This document shows, in pieces, positions 1 to 8,074 of a DNA stretch of 34,217 nucleotides. Source of the DNA: Pararhodospirillum photometricum DSM 122 (lineage in GTDB: Bacteria; Pseudomonadota; Alphaproteobacteria; Rhodospirillales; Rhodospirillaceae); contig NC_017059.1 in NCBI RefSeq assembly GCF_000284415.1, positions 563,877 to 598,093 on the forward strand, written 5' to 3'. The position numbers and the translations under genes were made by a program. The first letter of the stretch is position 1. Each line of letters opens with the position of its first letter. The notes under the pieces are model-generated. The model made no database searches. It had not been told where the DNA came from and was given only the letters and a program-made list of their open reading frames with translations.

Positions 1-508
1 GCTCGCGCAGCACCTTAAGCGAGCTTTCGAGTTCGGAGAGGCGGGCGCGGTGGACGGCGTCCTCGGTTTTGGCCAAGTCGGGGCGGCGGCTGGCCACATC
101 GGCGGGGAAGGCCAGCGCGGTATCGGCGGCCTCGGCGTTGAGACGGGCAAGCGTCAGGCGCAGGCCATCGAGGCGGGCCTCGATCTCGGGACTGCTCATG
201 GAGGTGGTGGGCAGGGCGAGGCGCAGAAGCGGCGCGCCTTCCTCGACGCTATCGCCCTCACCTACGTAAAGATCGGTGACGATCCCCCCTTCCAGGTGCT
301 GAATGATCTTGGTCTTGCCTTCGGGCATGACCTCGCCGGGGGCGATGGACACCTCGTCGAGTTGGGCCTGGGAGGACCAAATCAGCAAGGAGGCGAACAA
401 AAGCATGACCAGCCGGGCCGGCCCCTTCCAGGTCGGCAGGGGATGACGTTCGACCAGCGTTTCCAGGGAGGGAGCGGACGGCGGGGGCGGCGCAGCGGCG
501 GCGGTCAT
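1..508 (-). CDS. HlyD-family membrane fusion (periplasmic adaptor) protein of a type I secretion system, partial
   Basis: The gene starts at 508 and runs off the left edge, so only about 169 N-terminal residues are visible. After a short Pro/Ala-rich cytoplasmic stretch there is one hydrophobic segment (around LVMLLFASLLIWSS), then the typical adaptor segment with GEVMPEGKTKIIQHLEGGIV and an acidic 'V.EGD.V..G..LLRL' biotinyl-lipoyl-like half-motif, then the start of a helical coiled-coil region. This order is characteristic of HlyD/LapC/PrsE adaptors, which bridge an inner-membrane ABC exporter to a TolC-like outer-membrane channel. The ATG overlaps the TGA of the upstream ABC transporter gene by 4 nt (ATGA), so the two are probably translationally coupled. 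The partner outer-membrane protein and the secreted substrate are not in the window. Confidence 0.85.
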   Translation of the reverse strand, partial: MTAAAAPPPPSAPSLETLVERHPLPTWKGPARLVMLLFASLLIWSSQAQLDEVSIAPGEVMPEGKTKIIQHLEGGIVTDLYVGEGDSVEEGAPLLRLALPTTSMSSPEIEARLDGLRLTLARLNAEAADTALAFPADVASRRPDLAKTEDAVHRARLSELESSLKVLRE

Positions 509-2277
509 GAGGCAACTCCGGCGGGCGGGGCCGCTCCGGCAGGCGGGACAACGGGGCGACGCGCCGGGAACAGACGTGGCAGGATCTCGCCGGCCGGCCC
601 ATGGGCTAGGACGCGGCCTTTGTTGAGCACGACCACGCGTTGGCAGCGGGCCAGCAGCAGGGGACTGTGGGTCACGACAATCACGCTGCGCTGGGTAGCG
701 AGGCGGGCCAGGGTTTCCACCAGGGCTTCCTCGGCGGCGCGATCAAGGGAGGAGGACGGTTCGTCGAGCAGCAGCACAGGCGGTTTGCCGGCCAAGGCGC
801 GGGCGAGCGCCAAACGCTGACGCATGCCGCCGGACAGCAAGCCTCCTCCCTCGCCCACCCGGGTGGCGTAGCCCTGGGGAAGGTCCAAGATCATCTCGTG
901 AACCCCTGCGGTTTGCGCGGCCTCGCGCACCGCTTCGTCGTCGAGCCCGGGATGGCCCATGGCGATGGCCTCGCGCACTGTGCCATCGAACAAGGTGATG
1001 TCTTGCGGCAAGGTGCCGATCCAGCCGGCCAGTTCGGCGCGGGTGAACTGGGCCAGATCGGCCCCGTCGAGCAACACGCGGCCCGACGCGGGCGGATAGA
1101 GGCCGACCAGCAGCTTCAACAAGGTGGTTTTGCCACTGCCGTTGGGCCCGACCAGGGCGGTGATGCCGCCGGGCTGAAGATCCAGGGAGATCTCCTCCAG
1201 ACACGGGGGGCCATCGGGGGTGTAGTGGAACGAGGCCTTGACCACCGTCAGACGCCCCGAGGGCGGCGGCAGCCTGAGGGCACTGACCCGGCGGTCTTCG
1301 GGCAGGGCCAGGACTTGCCCCAGGCGCTGGGCCGACTGGCGAAAGCCCGCAAACCCGCGCCATGTGCCCATCAACTGATTGAGCGGCGACATCAGGCGCC
1401 CGCCCAGCATGTTGGCGGCGATCAGCCCGCCCACGGTCAAGGAGTGGTCCAAAATGGCCAGGGCGCCCACCGTGGTCATGGCGACGGTGGTGGTCATCGA
1501 CAAGACCATGCCGAGATTGGTGAAATGGTCCACCAAGCCCCCCCGTCGCACCGACCCCTGGACCTGGGCCGCCAGATGCTGGCGGTAGACGTCGGCCAGG
1601 GTGGTCTCCAGGGCCAAGGCCTTGACGGTAGCGCGCCCGCGCACGATTTCCGCCAGCAGGCCGTCGCGCCCGCCCAAGGTTTCGCGCTCGCGCAGCGCGG
1701 CCTGATCAATAGCCCGCCCCGACATTAGGGCCAGCCCCACGAACAAAACCAGGGCCACCACCACCACCCAGCCCACCGGCGGGGCCAGAAGGAAGACCGT
1801 GCCCAAAAACAGCACGGTAAACGGCAGGTCGCAAACCAGCAACGCCGAAGCCCCGGAGAGGGTGTTGCGCACCACATCGACGTCGCGGAACAAGCGCAGC
1901 CACTCTTCGGCCGGACGCGATTCCAGCACCCGCAGCGGCAGGGCGGTCATCTTGTCAAACAACCGCTGGCCCACCTGGGCTTCGAGGCGCAGAGCCACGG
2001 TTTGTAAGATGCGAGCCCGGGCTTGGCGCATGATGAAATCAAACACCAGCAAGACCGCCATGCCGATCGCCAGCCCCTGAAGGGTGGAAAGACCATTGTG
2101 ATACACGACACGGTCGTAAATCTGTAAGGAAAATACTGGAGTGGCGAGCGCCGCAATATTAACGAACAAGGAGAGCGCCAGCACTTCGCGAAAGCTGGGA
2201 AAAAGGGGCGCCAGAAGATCCCGAAGCCAGGAGGGTTTCCCGGACGGCGGGGCGACAAAAGGCTTTTGAGCTTCCAT
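505..2277 (-). CDS. Type I secretion ABC transporter (permease-ATPase), HlyB/LapB/PrtD type
   Basis: A 590-residue fused exporter half-transporter that would drive ATP-dependent secretion of a protein across the inner membrane with the adjacent HlyD protein. Residues about 30-310 form the transmembrane domain, with several hydrophobic segments (about 35-80, 145-185, 255-295). The nucleotide-binding domain follows: Walker A GPNGSGKT at 377-384, Q-loop near PQDITLF, ABC signature LSGGM at 481-485, Walker B VLLLDEP at 501-507 and a switch His in VVTHS. All ATPase residues look intact. There is no N-terminal C39 peptidase or C39-like domain, so it resembles PrtD-type exporters more than bacteriocin exporters. 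The start at 2277 has AGGA about 10 nt upstream and gives the expected length. It is divergent from the cytochrome c' gene. Confidence 0.9.
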   Translation of the reverse strand: MEAQKPFVAPPSGKPSWLRDLLAPLFPSFREVLALSLFVNIAALATPVFSLQIYDRVVYHNGLSTLQGLAIGMAVLLVFDFIMRQARARILQTVALRLEAQVGQRLFDKMTALPLRVLESRPAEEWLRLFRDVDVVRNTLSGASALLVCDLPFTVLFLGTVFLLAPPVGWVVVVALVLFVGLALMSGRAIDQAALRERETLGGRDGLLAEIVRGRATVKALALETTLADVYRQHLAAQVQGSVRRGGLVDHFTNLGMVLSMTTTVAMTTVGALAILDHSLTVGGLIAANMLGGRLMSPLNQLMGTWRGFAGFRQSAQRLGQVLALPEDRRVSALRLPPPSGRLTVVKASFHYTPDGPPCLEEISLDLQPGGITALVGPNGSGKTTLLKLLVGLYPPASGRVLLDGADLAQFTRAELAGWIGTLPQDITLFDGTVREAIAMGHPGLDDEAVREAAQTAGVHEMILDLPQGYATRVGEGGGLLSGGMRQRLALARALAGKPPVLLLDEPSSSLDRAAEEALVETLARLATQRSVIVVTHSPLLLARCQRVVVLNKGRVLAHGPAGEILPRLFPARRPVVPPAGAAPPAGVAS

Positions 2278-2413
2278 GGGAATGGTTCCTGGTCAGATCG
2301 TGAGACCTTACCATGACCAGAGACGGGAGGACAGGCTCGCTCACAGGCGCCCCGGGAGCTTTACCGCGGGTCAAGATCGCGGCAAACATGAACGATGTTT
2401 AATATGCCATCCC

Positions 2414-2442
2414 TTGAAACCCTGGGTCGGAAGCCTCATACC
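2414..2442 (+). promoter_or_regulatory. Possible promoter of the cytochrome c' gene
   Basis: TTGAAA at 2414-2419 and CATACC at 2437-2442 are separated by 17 nt and lie about 65 nt upstream of the cytochrome c' start. The -10 match is modest. The 229-nt gap (2278-2506) must also hold the promoter of the divergent ABC transporter gene, for which no clear motif was seen. Confidence 0.3.
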
Positions 2443-2506
2443 ATGGCCAGGGCCTAGCGTTTTACGGGTACCCTACCGACCGTATTTTTTGAGAGGGAAG
2501 CAGCTG

Positions 2507-2956
2507 ATGAAGCGTCTTCTGATGGCGGCCGCCGCCGCCGTGACCGTTGCCGTGACCGGGTTTGGCGTGGCGCACGCCGCCAGCCCCGAGGCTTATGTGG
2601 AGTATCGCAAGCAGGCTCTGAAGGCGTCGGGCGATCACATGAAGGCTCTCTCGGCGATTGTGAAGGGCGAGTTGCCCCTGAGCGCCGAAGCGGCCAAGCA
2701 CGCCGAAGCCATTGCCGCGATCATGGAGACCCTCCCGGCCGCCTTCCCCGAGGGCACGGCCGGCATCGCCAAGACCGAGGCTAAGGCTGTGGTCTGGAGC
2801 AAGCCCGACGAGTTCAAAGCCAATGCCCAGAAATCGGCCGACGCGGCCAAGGCCTTGGCTCAGGCCGCTGCCAGCGGCGACACCGCCCAGATGGGCAAGG
2901 CGCTTGCGGCCCTGGGCGGCACCTGCAAGGGCTGCCACGAGACGTTCCGCGAGTAG
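2507..2956 (+). CDS. cycP: Cytochrome c' (class II c-type cytochrome)
   Basis: A 149-residue precursor. Residues 1-24 form a Sec signal peptide ending in AHA|A, so the mature protein is about 125 residues, as expected for cytochrome c'. The heme-binding motif CKGCH sits very near the C-terminus followed by ETFRE, which is diagnostic of the four-helix-bundle class II cytochromes c; the rest is Ala/Lys-rich helix. These periplasmic pentacoordinate hemoproteins bind NO and CO and are common in purple phototrophs, where nitric-oxide protection is the usual proposal. The start at 2507 is chosen over longer readings because it follows GAGAGGGAAG (2491-2500) and begins the signal peptide. It is a single-gene unit, followed by a strong terminator. 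The symbol cycP follows usage in Rhodobacter; the family call is firmer than the symbol. Confidence 0.9.
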   Translation: MKRLLMAAAAAVTVAVTGFGVAHAASPEAYVEYRKQALKASGDHMKALSAIVKGELPLSAEAAKHAEAIAAIMETLPAAFPEGTAGIAKTEAKAVVWSKPDEFKANAQKSADAAKALAQAAASGDTAQMGKALAALGGTCKGCHETFRE

Positions 2957-3006
2957 TGACCTCACCGACCCTCCGGCGTCCCCCGCCGCCGGAGGGGTCT
3001 TGTGCG

Positions 3007-3041
3007 GGCCGGAAGGGAGCGCCCTCTTCCGGCCTTTTTTT
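3007..3041 (+). terminator. Rho-independent terminator of the cytochrome c' gene
   Basis: GGCCGGAAG (3007-3015) pairs with CTTCCGGCC (3026-3034), followed immediately by seven T (3035-3041). A second hairpin without a T tract lies just upstream (2969-2978 with 2987-2996), inside the same 3' region. Confidence 0.85.
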
Positions 3042-3114
3042 CGCGGGTCGGGACACCGTGGTCCTTCGCATCCCTCTTGTTTCCCGACGCGACTCACCGC
3101 CATATCTTGATCCC

Positions 3115-3183
3115 CAACGCCCGAACGGCGGAATCCCCAACGCCCGAACGGCGGAATACGCAACGCCCGAACGGCGGAATACG
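3115..3183. repeat. 23-bp tandem repeat, three copies
   Basis: The 20-nt unit CAACGCCCGAACGGCGGAAT occurs at 3115-3134, 3138-3157 and 3161-3180, each followed by a 3-nt spacer (ccc, acg, acg), giving a period of 23. A degenerate start of a fourth copy follows at 3184. Because 23 is not a multiple of 3, the repeat reads in three different frames and is not coding. Each unit contains a CGCCCGAACGGCG imperfect dyad. It lies between the cytochrome c' terminator and the eipB start (about 34 nt upstream of it), so it could be a regulator binding array or simply a slippage repeat. Confidence 0.85.
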
Positions 3184-3216
3184 CAAGCGACCGGACTGGT
3201 CTTAAGAGAGGCGGGA

Positions 3217-4056
3217 ATGAGAACACGTGCGCAAGCGTCGGTCCTGGCGAAGAGCCTGCTGGCGATAGGGGCCCTCCTCCTTGCGCCCGCCCCCACCTGG
3301 GCCGGGCCCATCCATCTGGTGCCGCACGAAGCTACGTATGACCTCTCGCTGTCCCGAGCCGAACCGGGCGGCGTGGTGGGGGCGCGGGGCGAGATGAGCT
3401 ACAAGCTCGAAGGCACCTGCACCGGCTGGACCATGGAAACCCGCACCGCCCTCACCTTGAATTATGCCGAGGGCAACGAGGTCGAGACCTTGTGGGAGTT
3501 CGTGGCGTTTGAAGCCCGCGACGGCAGCGATTACACCTTCTTTATCCGCAACACCCATAACGGTGCGGTCCAGGAAGTTCTGGAGGGCGCAGCCGCACTT
3601 AACGGCGTGCCGCCGGTCGGCTCGGCCCGGTTTCGCAAGCCGCGCCCGGACTCTGTGTCTCTCCCCTCGGGCACCTTGTTCCCGAACGCCCACACCATCG
3701 CCATCCTCGAAGCGGCCCGCAAGGGCGAGCGCTTTATCGGGCGCCCGGTCTTCGACGGCGGATCAGAGGAAGGCCCCTCCTTGGTCAGCGCCGCCATCGG
3801 CGCGCCACTCGCGGCCGACCCCAAGAGCGCCAAGGTTGATGACCTCCTCAAAACCCCATCGTGGCGCATGTCCATCGCCTTCTTCCCACCTCCCTCGACC
3901 ACCGAGGGAGAGTCAGGGGAAGGCACCCCGTCCTACGAGGTCAATGTCCGCTACCACGACAACGGCGTGGCCCAGGACATGATCCAGGATTTCGGCTTTT
4001 TCAGCCTGACCTCGCGCCTGCGCACCTTGAAGCGCCTGCCCGAGCCCGATTGCTAG
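3217..4056 (+). CDS. eipB: EipB-like cell-envelope integrity protein (DUF1849)
   Basis: A 279-residue protein with a signal peptide (hydrophobic 11-28, cleavage near TWA|GP), hence periplasmic. The mature start HLVPHEATYDLSL, the internal MSYKLEGTCTGW segment and the C-terminal MIQDFGFFSLTSRL region match the DUF1849/EipB family, a conserved alphaproteobacterial periplasmic beta-spiral protein needed for envelope integrity in Brucella. Two cysteines are present at C68 and at the very last residue C279; in Brucella EipB the equivalent pair (C69 and C278) forms a disulfide, so the family call fits well. The start at 3217 follows AGAGAGGCGGGA; upstream in-frame codons would read through the 23-bp repeats and are unlikely. 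No enzymatic activity is assigned to the family. Confidence 0.85.
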   Translation: MRTRAQASVLAKSLLAIGALLLAPAPTWAGPIHLVPHEATYDLSLSRAEPGGVVGARGEMSYKLEGTCTGWTMETRTALTLNYAEGNEVETLWEFVAFEARDGSDYTFFIRNTHNGAVQEVLEGAAALNGVPPVGSARFRKPRPDSVSLPSGTLFPNAHTIAILEAARKGERFIGRPVFDGGSEEGPSLVSAAIGAPLAADPKSAKVDDLLKTPSWRMSIAFFPPPSTTEGESGEGTPSYEVNVRYHDNGVAQDMIQDFGFFSLTSRLRTLKRLPEPDC

Positions 4057-4343
4057 CCCCCCCAAAAAAAGCCCAAGGGGTCTGGGAAGGCCGCCCCCCA
4101 GCCTTTCTTGCCACCTTCTCAGGCCGGGCTCTCTCCCCTCCCCTCGGGGAGGATCGCCTCCTTCGCGGGAAGGCCTTGTTTTTGAGCATCTCCCCCCGAA
4201 GAAAGTGGCCTTTTGAAGCATAGATTGGAGGGTTGACAGGGTGCCGCCCTCCGGCCAAATTCCCGGCTTCTGCAACCCAAAGCCCGGGCTGCTTTTTTTT
4301 GACGAGGGATGCGGCCGGGCGCCGTTCGCGCAGGAGTCCTGTC
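4057..4343 (+). promoter_or_regulatory. Leader region upstream of bchE with possible promoter and terminator-like palindrome
   Basis: This 287-nt gap holds a degenerate member of the dispersed palindrome family (about 4078-4106) just after eipB. A perfect TTGACA at 4233-4238 is followed 17 nt later by the weak hexamer CAAATT (4256-4261). Further down, AGCCCGGGCT (4281-4290) is followed by GC and eight T (4293-4300), about 43 nt before the bchE start; the dyad has no real loop, so it may be a weak attenuator or nothing. I found no clear PpsR (TGT-N12-ACA) or FNR (TTGAT-N4-ATCAA) site. Confidence 0.3.
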
Positions 4344-5996
4344 ATGCGGATCCTCATGGTCCATCCGAACTACCACTCCGGCGGCGCCGAGGTCGCGGGT
4401 AAGTGGTCCCCGGCCTGGGTGGCCTACCTGGCCGGCTATTTGAAGACCGGCGGTTACTCCGATCTGCGCTTCGTCGATGCCATGACGGATGACTTGACCG
4501 AGGAGGACCTGCGCCGGATCTTCCGCGAGGAAAAGCCCGCCGTTATCGGAGCCACCGCCGTTACCCCGGCCATCTACAAGGCCGAGCGCCTGTTGCAGAT
4601 CGCCAAGGAAGAGTGCCCCGACGCCGTGACGGTGCTGGGGGGCATTCACGCCACGTTCATGTTCCAGCAGGTGCTCTTGGAAGCGCCGTGGATCGACGTG
4701 ATCGTGCGCGGCGAAGGCGAGGCGGTAACCCTCAATCTGGTACGCGCCATCGACGAGGGCCGCTGGCCGGCCGAGCGCGAGTCCATTCGCGGCATTGCCT
4801 ATCTCCAGGACGACAAGATCGTCTCCACCCCGGCCGAACCCTCGATCCGCGACGTTGATTCCATCGTGGCGGACTGGTCGGTGCTGGACTGGAAGAAGTA
4901 CATTTACATCCCCATGGGCGTGCCCGTGGCCACCCCCAACATGGCGCGCGGCTGCCCGTTCACCTGTTCCTTCTGCTCCCAGTGGAAGTTCTGGCGCGAT
5001 TATCGCGTGCGCGACCCCAAGAAGGTCGTGGACGAAATCGAAGTTCTGGTGCGCGAGCACGGGGTCGGCTTCTTTATTTTGGCCGACGAAGAGCCGACCA
5101 TCAACCGCAACAAGTTCATCGAATTCTGCCAGGAACTGATCGACCGCGACCTGGGGATCTTGTGGGGTATCAACACCCGCGTGACCGACATCCTGCGCGA
5201 CGAAGAGCTGCTGCCCTTCTATCGTAAGGCGGGTCTGGTCCACATCTCGCTTGGCACCGAGGCCGCGGCCCAGCTCAAGCTGGACCTGTTCAACAAGGAA
5301 ACGACGGTCGCCCAGAACAAGCGCGCCATCGACCTGTTGCGCCAGAATGGCATCGTCACCGAAGCCCAGTTCATCGTCGGTCTGGAAAACGAGACCGCCG
5401 AAACCCTGGAAGAAACCTACAAGATGGTCATGGACTGGAAGCCGGACATGGCCAACTGGTCCATGTTCACGCCCTGGCCGTTCTCCGACCTGTTCCATGA
5501 GCTGGGCGACAAGGTCGAGGTCTTCGACTTTGAGAAGTACAACTTCGTGACCCCGATCATGAAGCCCAACGCCATGGACCGCGCCGAGTTGCTCGACCGC
5601 GTCATGAGCAACTACCGCCGGTTCTATATGTACAAGTCCTTCCTGGGCTACCCCTGGGTGCGTGAGCCGACCCGGCGCAAGTACCTGCTGGGCTGCCTGA
5701 AGGCGTTCTTGCTCAGTGCCTTCCAGCGCAAGTTCTACGACCTCGGCAAGTTCAACTACTGGGGACCGCAATCCAAGAAGTGGGTGAAGTTCGACTTCGA
5801 CAAGTCCCGCAAGATGGATGTCACGGTCGAGGACACCTGGAAGAGCGCCCCCAAGCACAAGCGCCCGGCCGCTGCCATGAAGGCCTGCGGCGGCGGGGAT
5901 GAGCAACTCGACGACGCCCCGCAGCCGACCAAGGTCATGGCCTGCGGCGGCGGCGACCAGCAGTTGCCCGAAAACACCGTGACCCCGCGCGCCTAA
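4344..5996 (+). CDS. bchE: Anaerobic Mg-protoporphyrin IX monomethyl ester oxidative cyclase (cobalamin-type radical SAM)
   Basis: A 550-residue protein that forms the isocyclic ring E of bacteriochlorophyll without oxygen, converting Mg-protoporphyrin IX 13-monomethyl ester to protochlorophyllide with water-derived oxygen. The start [14 protein letters not shown] and the first 160 residues form the B12-binding-like domain. The radical SAM cluster motif CPFTCSFC gives C204, C208 and C211, followed by the barrel ([23 protein letters not shown]). Length and order fit BchE rather than other B12-radical SAM enzymes. AGGAG at 4332-4336 supports this ATG. An unusual C-terminal tail repeats a CGGGD(E/Q)QL element at C515 and C534. 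The downstream gene cobQ makes a cobalamin precursor, consistent with the B12 dependence known for BchE. A strong terminator follows, so the two are probably separate transcripts. Confidence 0.93.
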   Translation: MRILMVHPNYHSGGAEVAGKWSPAWVAYLAGYLKTGGYSDLRFVDAMTDDLTEEDLRRIFREEKPAVIGATAVTPAIYKAERLLQIAKEECPDAVTVLGGIHATFMFQQVLLEAPWIDVIVRGEGEAVTLNLVRAIDEGRWPAERESIRGIAYLQDDKIVSTPAEPSIRDVDSIVADWSVLDWKKYIYIPMGVPVATPNMARGCPFTCSFCSQWKFWRDYRVRDPKKVVDEIEVLVREHGVGFFILADEEPTINRNKFIEFCQELIDRDLGILWGINTRVTDILRDEELLPFYRKAGLVHISLGTEAAAQLKLDLFNKETTVAQNKRAIDLLRQNGIVTEAQFIVGLENETAETLEETYKMVMDWKPDMANWSMFTPWPFSDLFHELGDKVEVFDFEKYNFVTPIMKPNAMDRAELLDRVMSNYRRFYMYKSFLGYPWVREPTRRKYLLGCLKAFLLSAFQRKFYDLGKFNYWGPQSKKWVKFDFDKSRKMDVTVEDTWKSAPKHKRPAAAMKACGGGDEQLDDAPQPTKVMACGGGDQQLPENTVTPRA

Positions 5997-6009
5997 TCAA
6001 CACCCCCCT

Positions 6010-6040
6010 GGGGAGGACCCCAAAGTCCTCCCCTTTTTTT
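6010..6040 (+). terminator. Rho-independent terminator of bchE
   Basis: GGGGAGGAC (6010-6018) pairs with GTCCTCCCC (6025-6033) across a six-base loop, followed by seven T (6034-6040). Confidence 0.9.
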
Positions 6041-6052
6041 ATCAACGAGAAA

Positions 6053-6143
6053 GGCTGGGGAGGCAAGCCTCCCCAGACCCCTCCGCTCCTGGGGGATCAC
6101 CTCACAGTAGACGAGGGGTCTGGGGAGGCAAGCCTCCCCAGCC
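6053..6143. repeat. Inverted pair of 31-nt palindromic elements
   Basis: Copy A (6053-6083) contains CTGGGGAGGC (6055-6064) and GCCTCCCCAG (6067-6076) around an AA loop, ending in ACCCCTC. Copy B (6113-6143) is the same element in opposite orientation, with stems at 6120-6129 and 6132-6141; apart from the loop the two copies are exact reverse complements. Copy B is followed by CCTTTCTTTTCC. Each copy alone makes a 10-bp hairpin, and the two together could pair over about 31 nt. They belong to the palindrome family found elsewhere in the window. Confidence 0.85.
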
Positions 6144-6165
6144 TTTCTTTTCCTTCGAGGTCTTC

Positions 6166-7659
6166 GTGCGCAAGCCGCGATGTTTGATGATCCAAGGCAC
6201 GGGATCAGACGTGGGCAAAAGCCTTCTGGTCGCCGGCTTGGCTCGCGCGTTCGCCCGGCGTGGCTTGGCCGTGCGGCCGTTCAAGGCCCAGAACATCAGC
6301 AACAACAGCGCCGTCACCGCCGACACGCCGCCCGGCGAGATCGGCCGCGCCCAAGCCCTGCAAGCCCGCGCGTGCAAGGTCCCCCCCTCCCTCCACATGA
6401 ACCCGGTGCTGCTCAAGCCCCAGGCCGGCGTCGGCTCCCAGGTCGTGCTCCAAGGACGGGTGATCGGGCGATGCAAGGCCCGGGATTACCCCCTGATGCG
6501 TGACCAGTTGATGCCCGGGGTGCTCGACTCCCTGGCCCGCCTGGGACGCGAGGCCGACCTGATCTTGGTCGAGGGCGCCGGCAGCCCGGTCGAGATGCAC
6601 CTGCGCGCCGCCGATATCGTCAACATGGCCCTCGCCAACGCCGCTGACCTGCCGGTGCTGCTGCTGGGCGACATTGATCGCGGCGGCGTGCTGGCCGCCC
6701 TGATTGGCACCCACGCCTTGCTGACCCCGGCCGAACGGGGCCGGGTCAAGGGCTACCTCATCAACAAGTTTCGCGGCGACCTTGCCCTGTTCGAACCGGC
6801 CTGCGAGATCATCACCCGCCAGACCGGTTGGCCCTGCCAGGGGGTGGTGCGCTGGCATGCCGGAGCCGCTGATTTTCCCGCCGAGGACACCCAAGCCCTG
6901 GTCCGCCCGCCGGCCGGCGAGGCGCCGGTCAGGATCGTGGTGCCCCGCTTGCCCCACCTCGCCAATTTTGACGATATTGATCCCCTGCGCGCCGAGCCTG
7001 AGGTGGCCTTGCGCTGGATCGACCCCGGCCGCCCCTTGCCCCGTGATGCCGACGTGATTCTCCTGCCCGGCTCCAAGGCCACCCTCAGCGACTTGCGGGC
7101 CTTGCGCGACCAGGGGTGGGACCTGGATATCCAGGCGCATGTCCGCCAGGGCGGCCGGGTGGTCGGGGTGTGTGGCGGTTATCAGATGCTGGGCCACGTG
7201 GTGCGCGATCCCGAGGGCATTGAGGGTCCGCCGGGCGCCGTCCCGGGCCTGGGCCTGCTCGACCTCGACACCACCATCGGTCCGAGCAAAACCCTGCTGG
7301 CCCTTGATGCGGTAGATGAAACCAGCGGCTGCCGAGTCACGGGCTACGAGATGCACATGGGCGTCACCGGGGGGGGCGGGCTGGAGCGACCGTGGTTGCG
7401 GTTGCTCTCCTCGGGGGGGGCTCCGCGTCCCGAGGGCGCGGTGTCGGCCGATGGCCGGGTCCGGGGTAGTTATGTGCACGGCCTGTTTGCCTCGGCCGAG
7501 TTCCGCGCCCACTGGCTGGCCTCGCTGGGGGCGGCCGCTGTGTTGGCTGATCAGGCGGTGCGGCTGGAGATCGCCTTGGAGACCTGGGCCGATCATTTGG
7601 AGGTCTGCCTCGATCTCGATGCTTTTTTGGCCTTGTCGCGGCCCATGGCTTTGGGGTGA
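6166..7659 (+). CDS. cobQ: Cobyric acid synthase (glutamine-hydrolysing)
   Basis: A 497-residue enzyme of the CobQ/CbiP family that amidates four side chains of adenosylcobyrinic acid a,c-diamide, using glutamine and ATP, to give adenosylcobyric acid in B12 synthesis. The N-terminal synthetase domain shows the dethiobiotin-synthase-like P-loop GTGSDVGKS (residues 11-19), FKAQNISNNS and EGAGSPVE. The C-terminal type 1 glutamine amidotransferase domain carries the nucleophile C336 in GVCGGYQMLG and H438 in SYVHGLF, so both active sites look intact. The start used is GTG 6166 with GAGG nine nt upstream of it; an ATG at 6187 is an alternative that would remove seven residues. Its neighbour bchE uses cobalamin. 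No cobalamin riboswitch was found upstream; the leader is occupied by the palindrome pair. Confidence 0.93.
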   Translation: MRKPRCLMIQGTGSDVGKSLLVAGLARAFARRGLAVRPFKAQNISNNSAVTADTPPGEIGRAQALQARACKVPPSLHMNPVLLKPQAGVGSQVVLQGRVIGRCKARDYPLMRDQLMPGVLDSLARLGREADLILVEGAGSPVEMHLRAADIVNMALANAADLPVLLLGDIDRGGVLAALIGTHALLTPAERGRVKGYLINKFRGDLALFEPACEIITRQTGWPCQGVVRWHAGAADFPAEDTQALVRPPAGEAPVRIVVPRLPHLANFDDIDPLRAEPEVALRWIDPGRPLPRDADVILLPGSKATLSDLRALRDQGWDLDIQAHVRQGGRVVGVCGGYQMLGHVVRDPEGIEGPPGAVPGLGLLDLDTTIGPSKTLLALDAVDETSGCRVTGYEMHMGVTGGGGLERPWLRLLSSGGAPRPEGAVSADGRVRGSYVHGLFASAEFRAHWLASLGAAAVLADQAVRLEIALETWADHLEVCLDLDAFLALSRPMALG

Positions 7660-7668
7660 CAAGGAAGG

Positions 7669-7691
7669 CTGGGGAGGCGCGGCCTCCCCAG
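7669..7691. terminator. Palindrome between convergent cobQ and holin genes, probable bidirectional terminator
   Basis: CTGGGGAGGC (7669-7678) and GCCTCCCCAG (7682-7691) around a GCG loop, preceded by GGAAGG and followed by ACCCCTCG. It sits in the 49-nt gap between two genes that end facing each other. There is no long T tract on either side, so termination would be imperfect or Rho-assisted. Confidence 0.6.
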
Positions 7692-7708
7692 ACCCCTCGA
7701 TTCCTTGA

Positions 7709-8074
7709 TCAGGGAGCGGGGGGCGGTGGAGGGGCGTCTCCCCGGCTCTTGAGTTCCAGGCGGCGTTCGAAATGGCGTGAGGTGAAGTAGAACGCCACCA
7801 CGCCGAACCATGTGCCGGCCAGCCACTCCGGGACCAGGGCATAAGCCTGCATGGCCTGGGCGAAGCCCTCGGGGTCAAGGGGGGCCCACCCCAGGATGCC
7901 CAGCACCCCCAGCGCCAGGGCCGGACGCGGCAGGCGGTTGAGCGCGTTGACGGTGGCATCATAGCGGCCCTTGCTAACGGGGGCGCTCTCGACGGCGGTG
8001 GACTCGGCCGCCGCCAGGGTTTCGAGAGCCAAACGACCACTCCCCAGCAAGCCCTTGAGCAAAAGTGACATCAT
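7709..8074 (-). CDS. Holin of the three-TM gene-transfer-agent type (GTA_holin_3TM-like)
   Basis: A 121-residue protein starting MMSLLLKGLLGSG, with hydrophobic helices around residues 45-65 (ALALGVLGILGWAPL) and 85-98 (WLAGTWFGVVAFYF), and a charged, Pro-rich C-terminus. Size, start and the EWLAGTWFGVVAFYF...RHFE segment resemble the '3TM holin for gene transfer release' family, which makes the inner membrane permeable so that an endolysin can reach the wall. The ATG at 8074 overlaps the stop of the muramidase gene (ATGATG/TGA), so the two are translationally coupled. The muramidase neighbour is the strongest support for the lysis role; the family call itself is from memory of the pattern. 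Confidence 0.65.
   Translation of the reverse strand: MMSLLLKGLLGSGRLALETLAAAESTAVESAPVSKGRYDATVNALNRLPRPALALGVLGILGWAPLDPEGFAQAMQAYALVPEWLAGTWFGVVAFYFTSRHFERRLELKSRGDAPPPPPAP

Noticed and set aside
3115..3183. CRISPR array
   Set aside because: The units are only 20 nt with 3-nt spacers, and no cas genes are present; this is a tandem repeat.
4119..5906. 595-residue open frame on the minus strand opposite bchE
   Set aside because: It is the antisense shadow of a GC-rich gene; the plus strand has a full BchE with ribosome site and terminator, and the minus-strand protein has no recognisable domain.
4057..6165. Cobalamin riboswitch upstream of bchE or cobQ
   Set aside because: No B12-box-like sequence was found; both leaders are mostly terminators and palindromes.
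6205..8040. 611-residue minus-strand frame opposite cobQ and across the holin gene
   Set aside because: CobQ on the plus strand has intact active sites; the minus frame is low-complexity Gly/Ala/Gln-rich and lacks family support.
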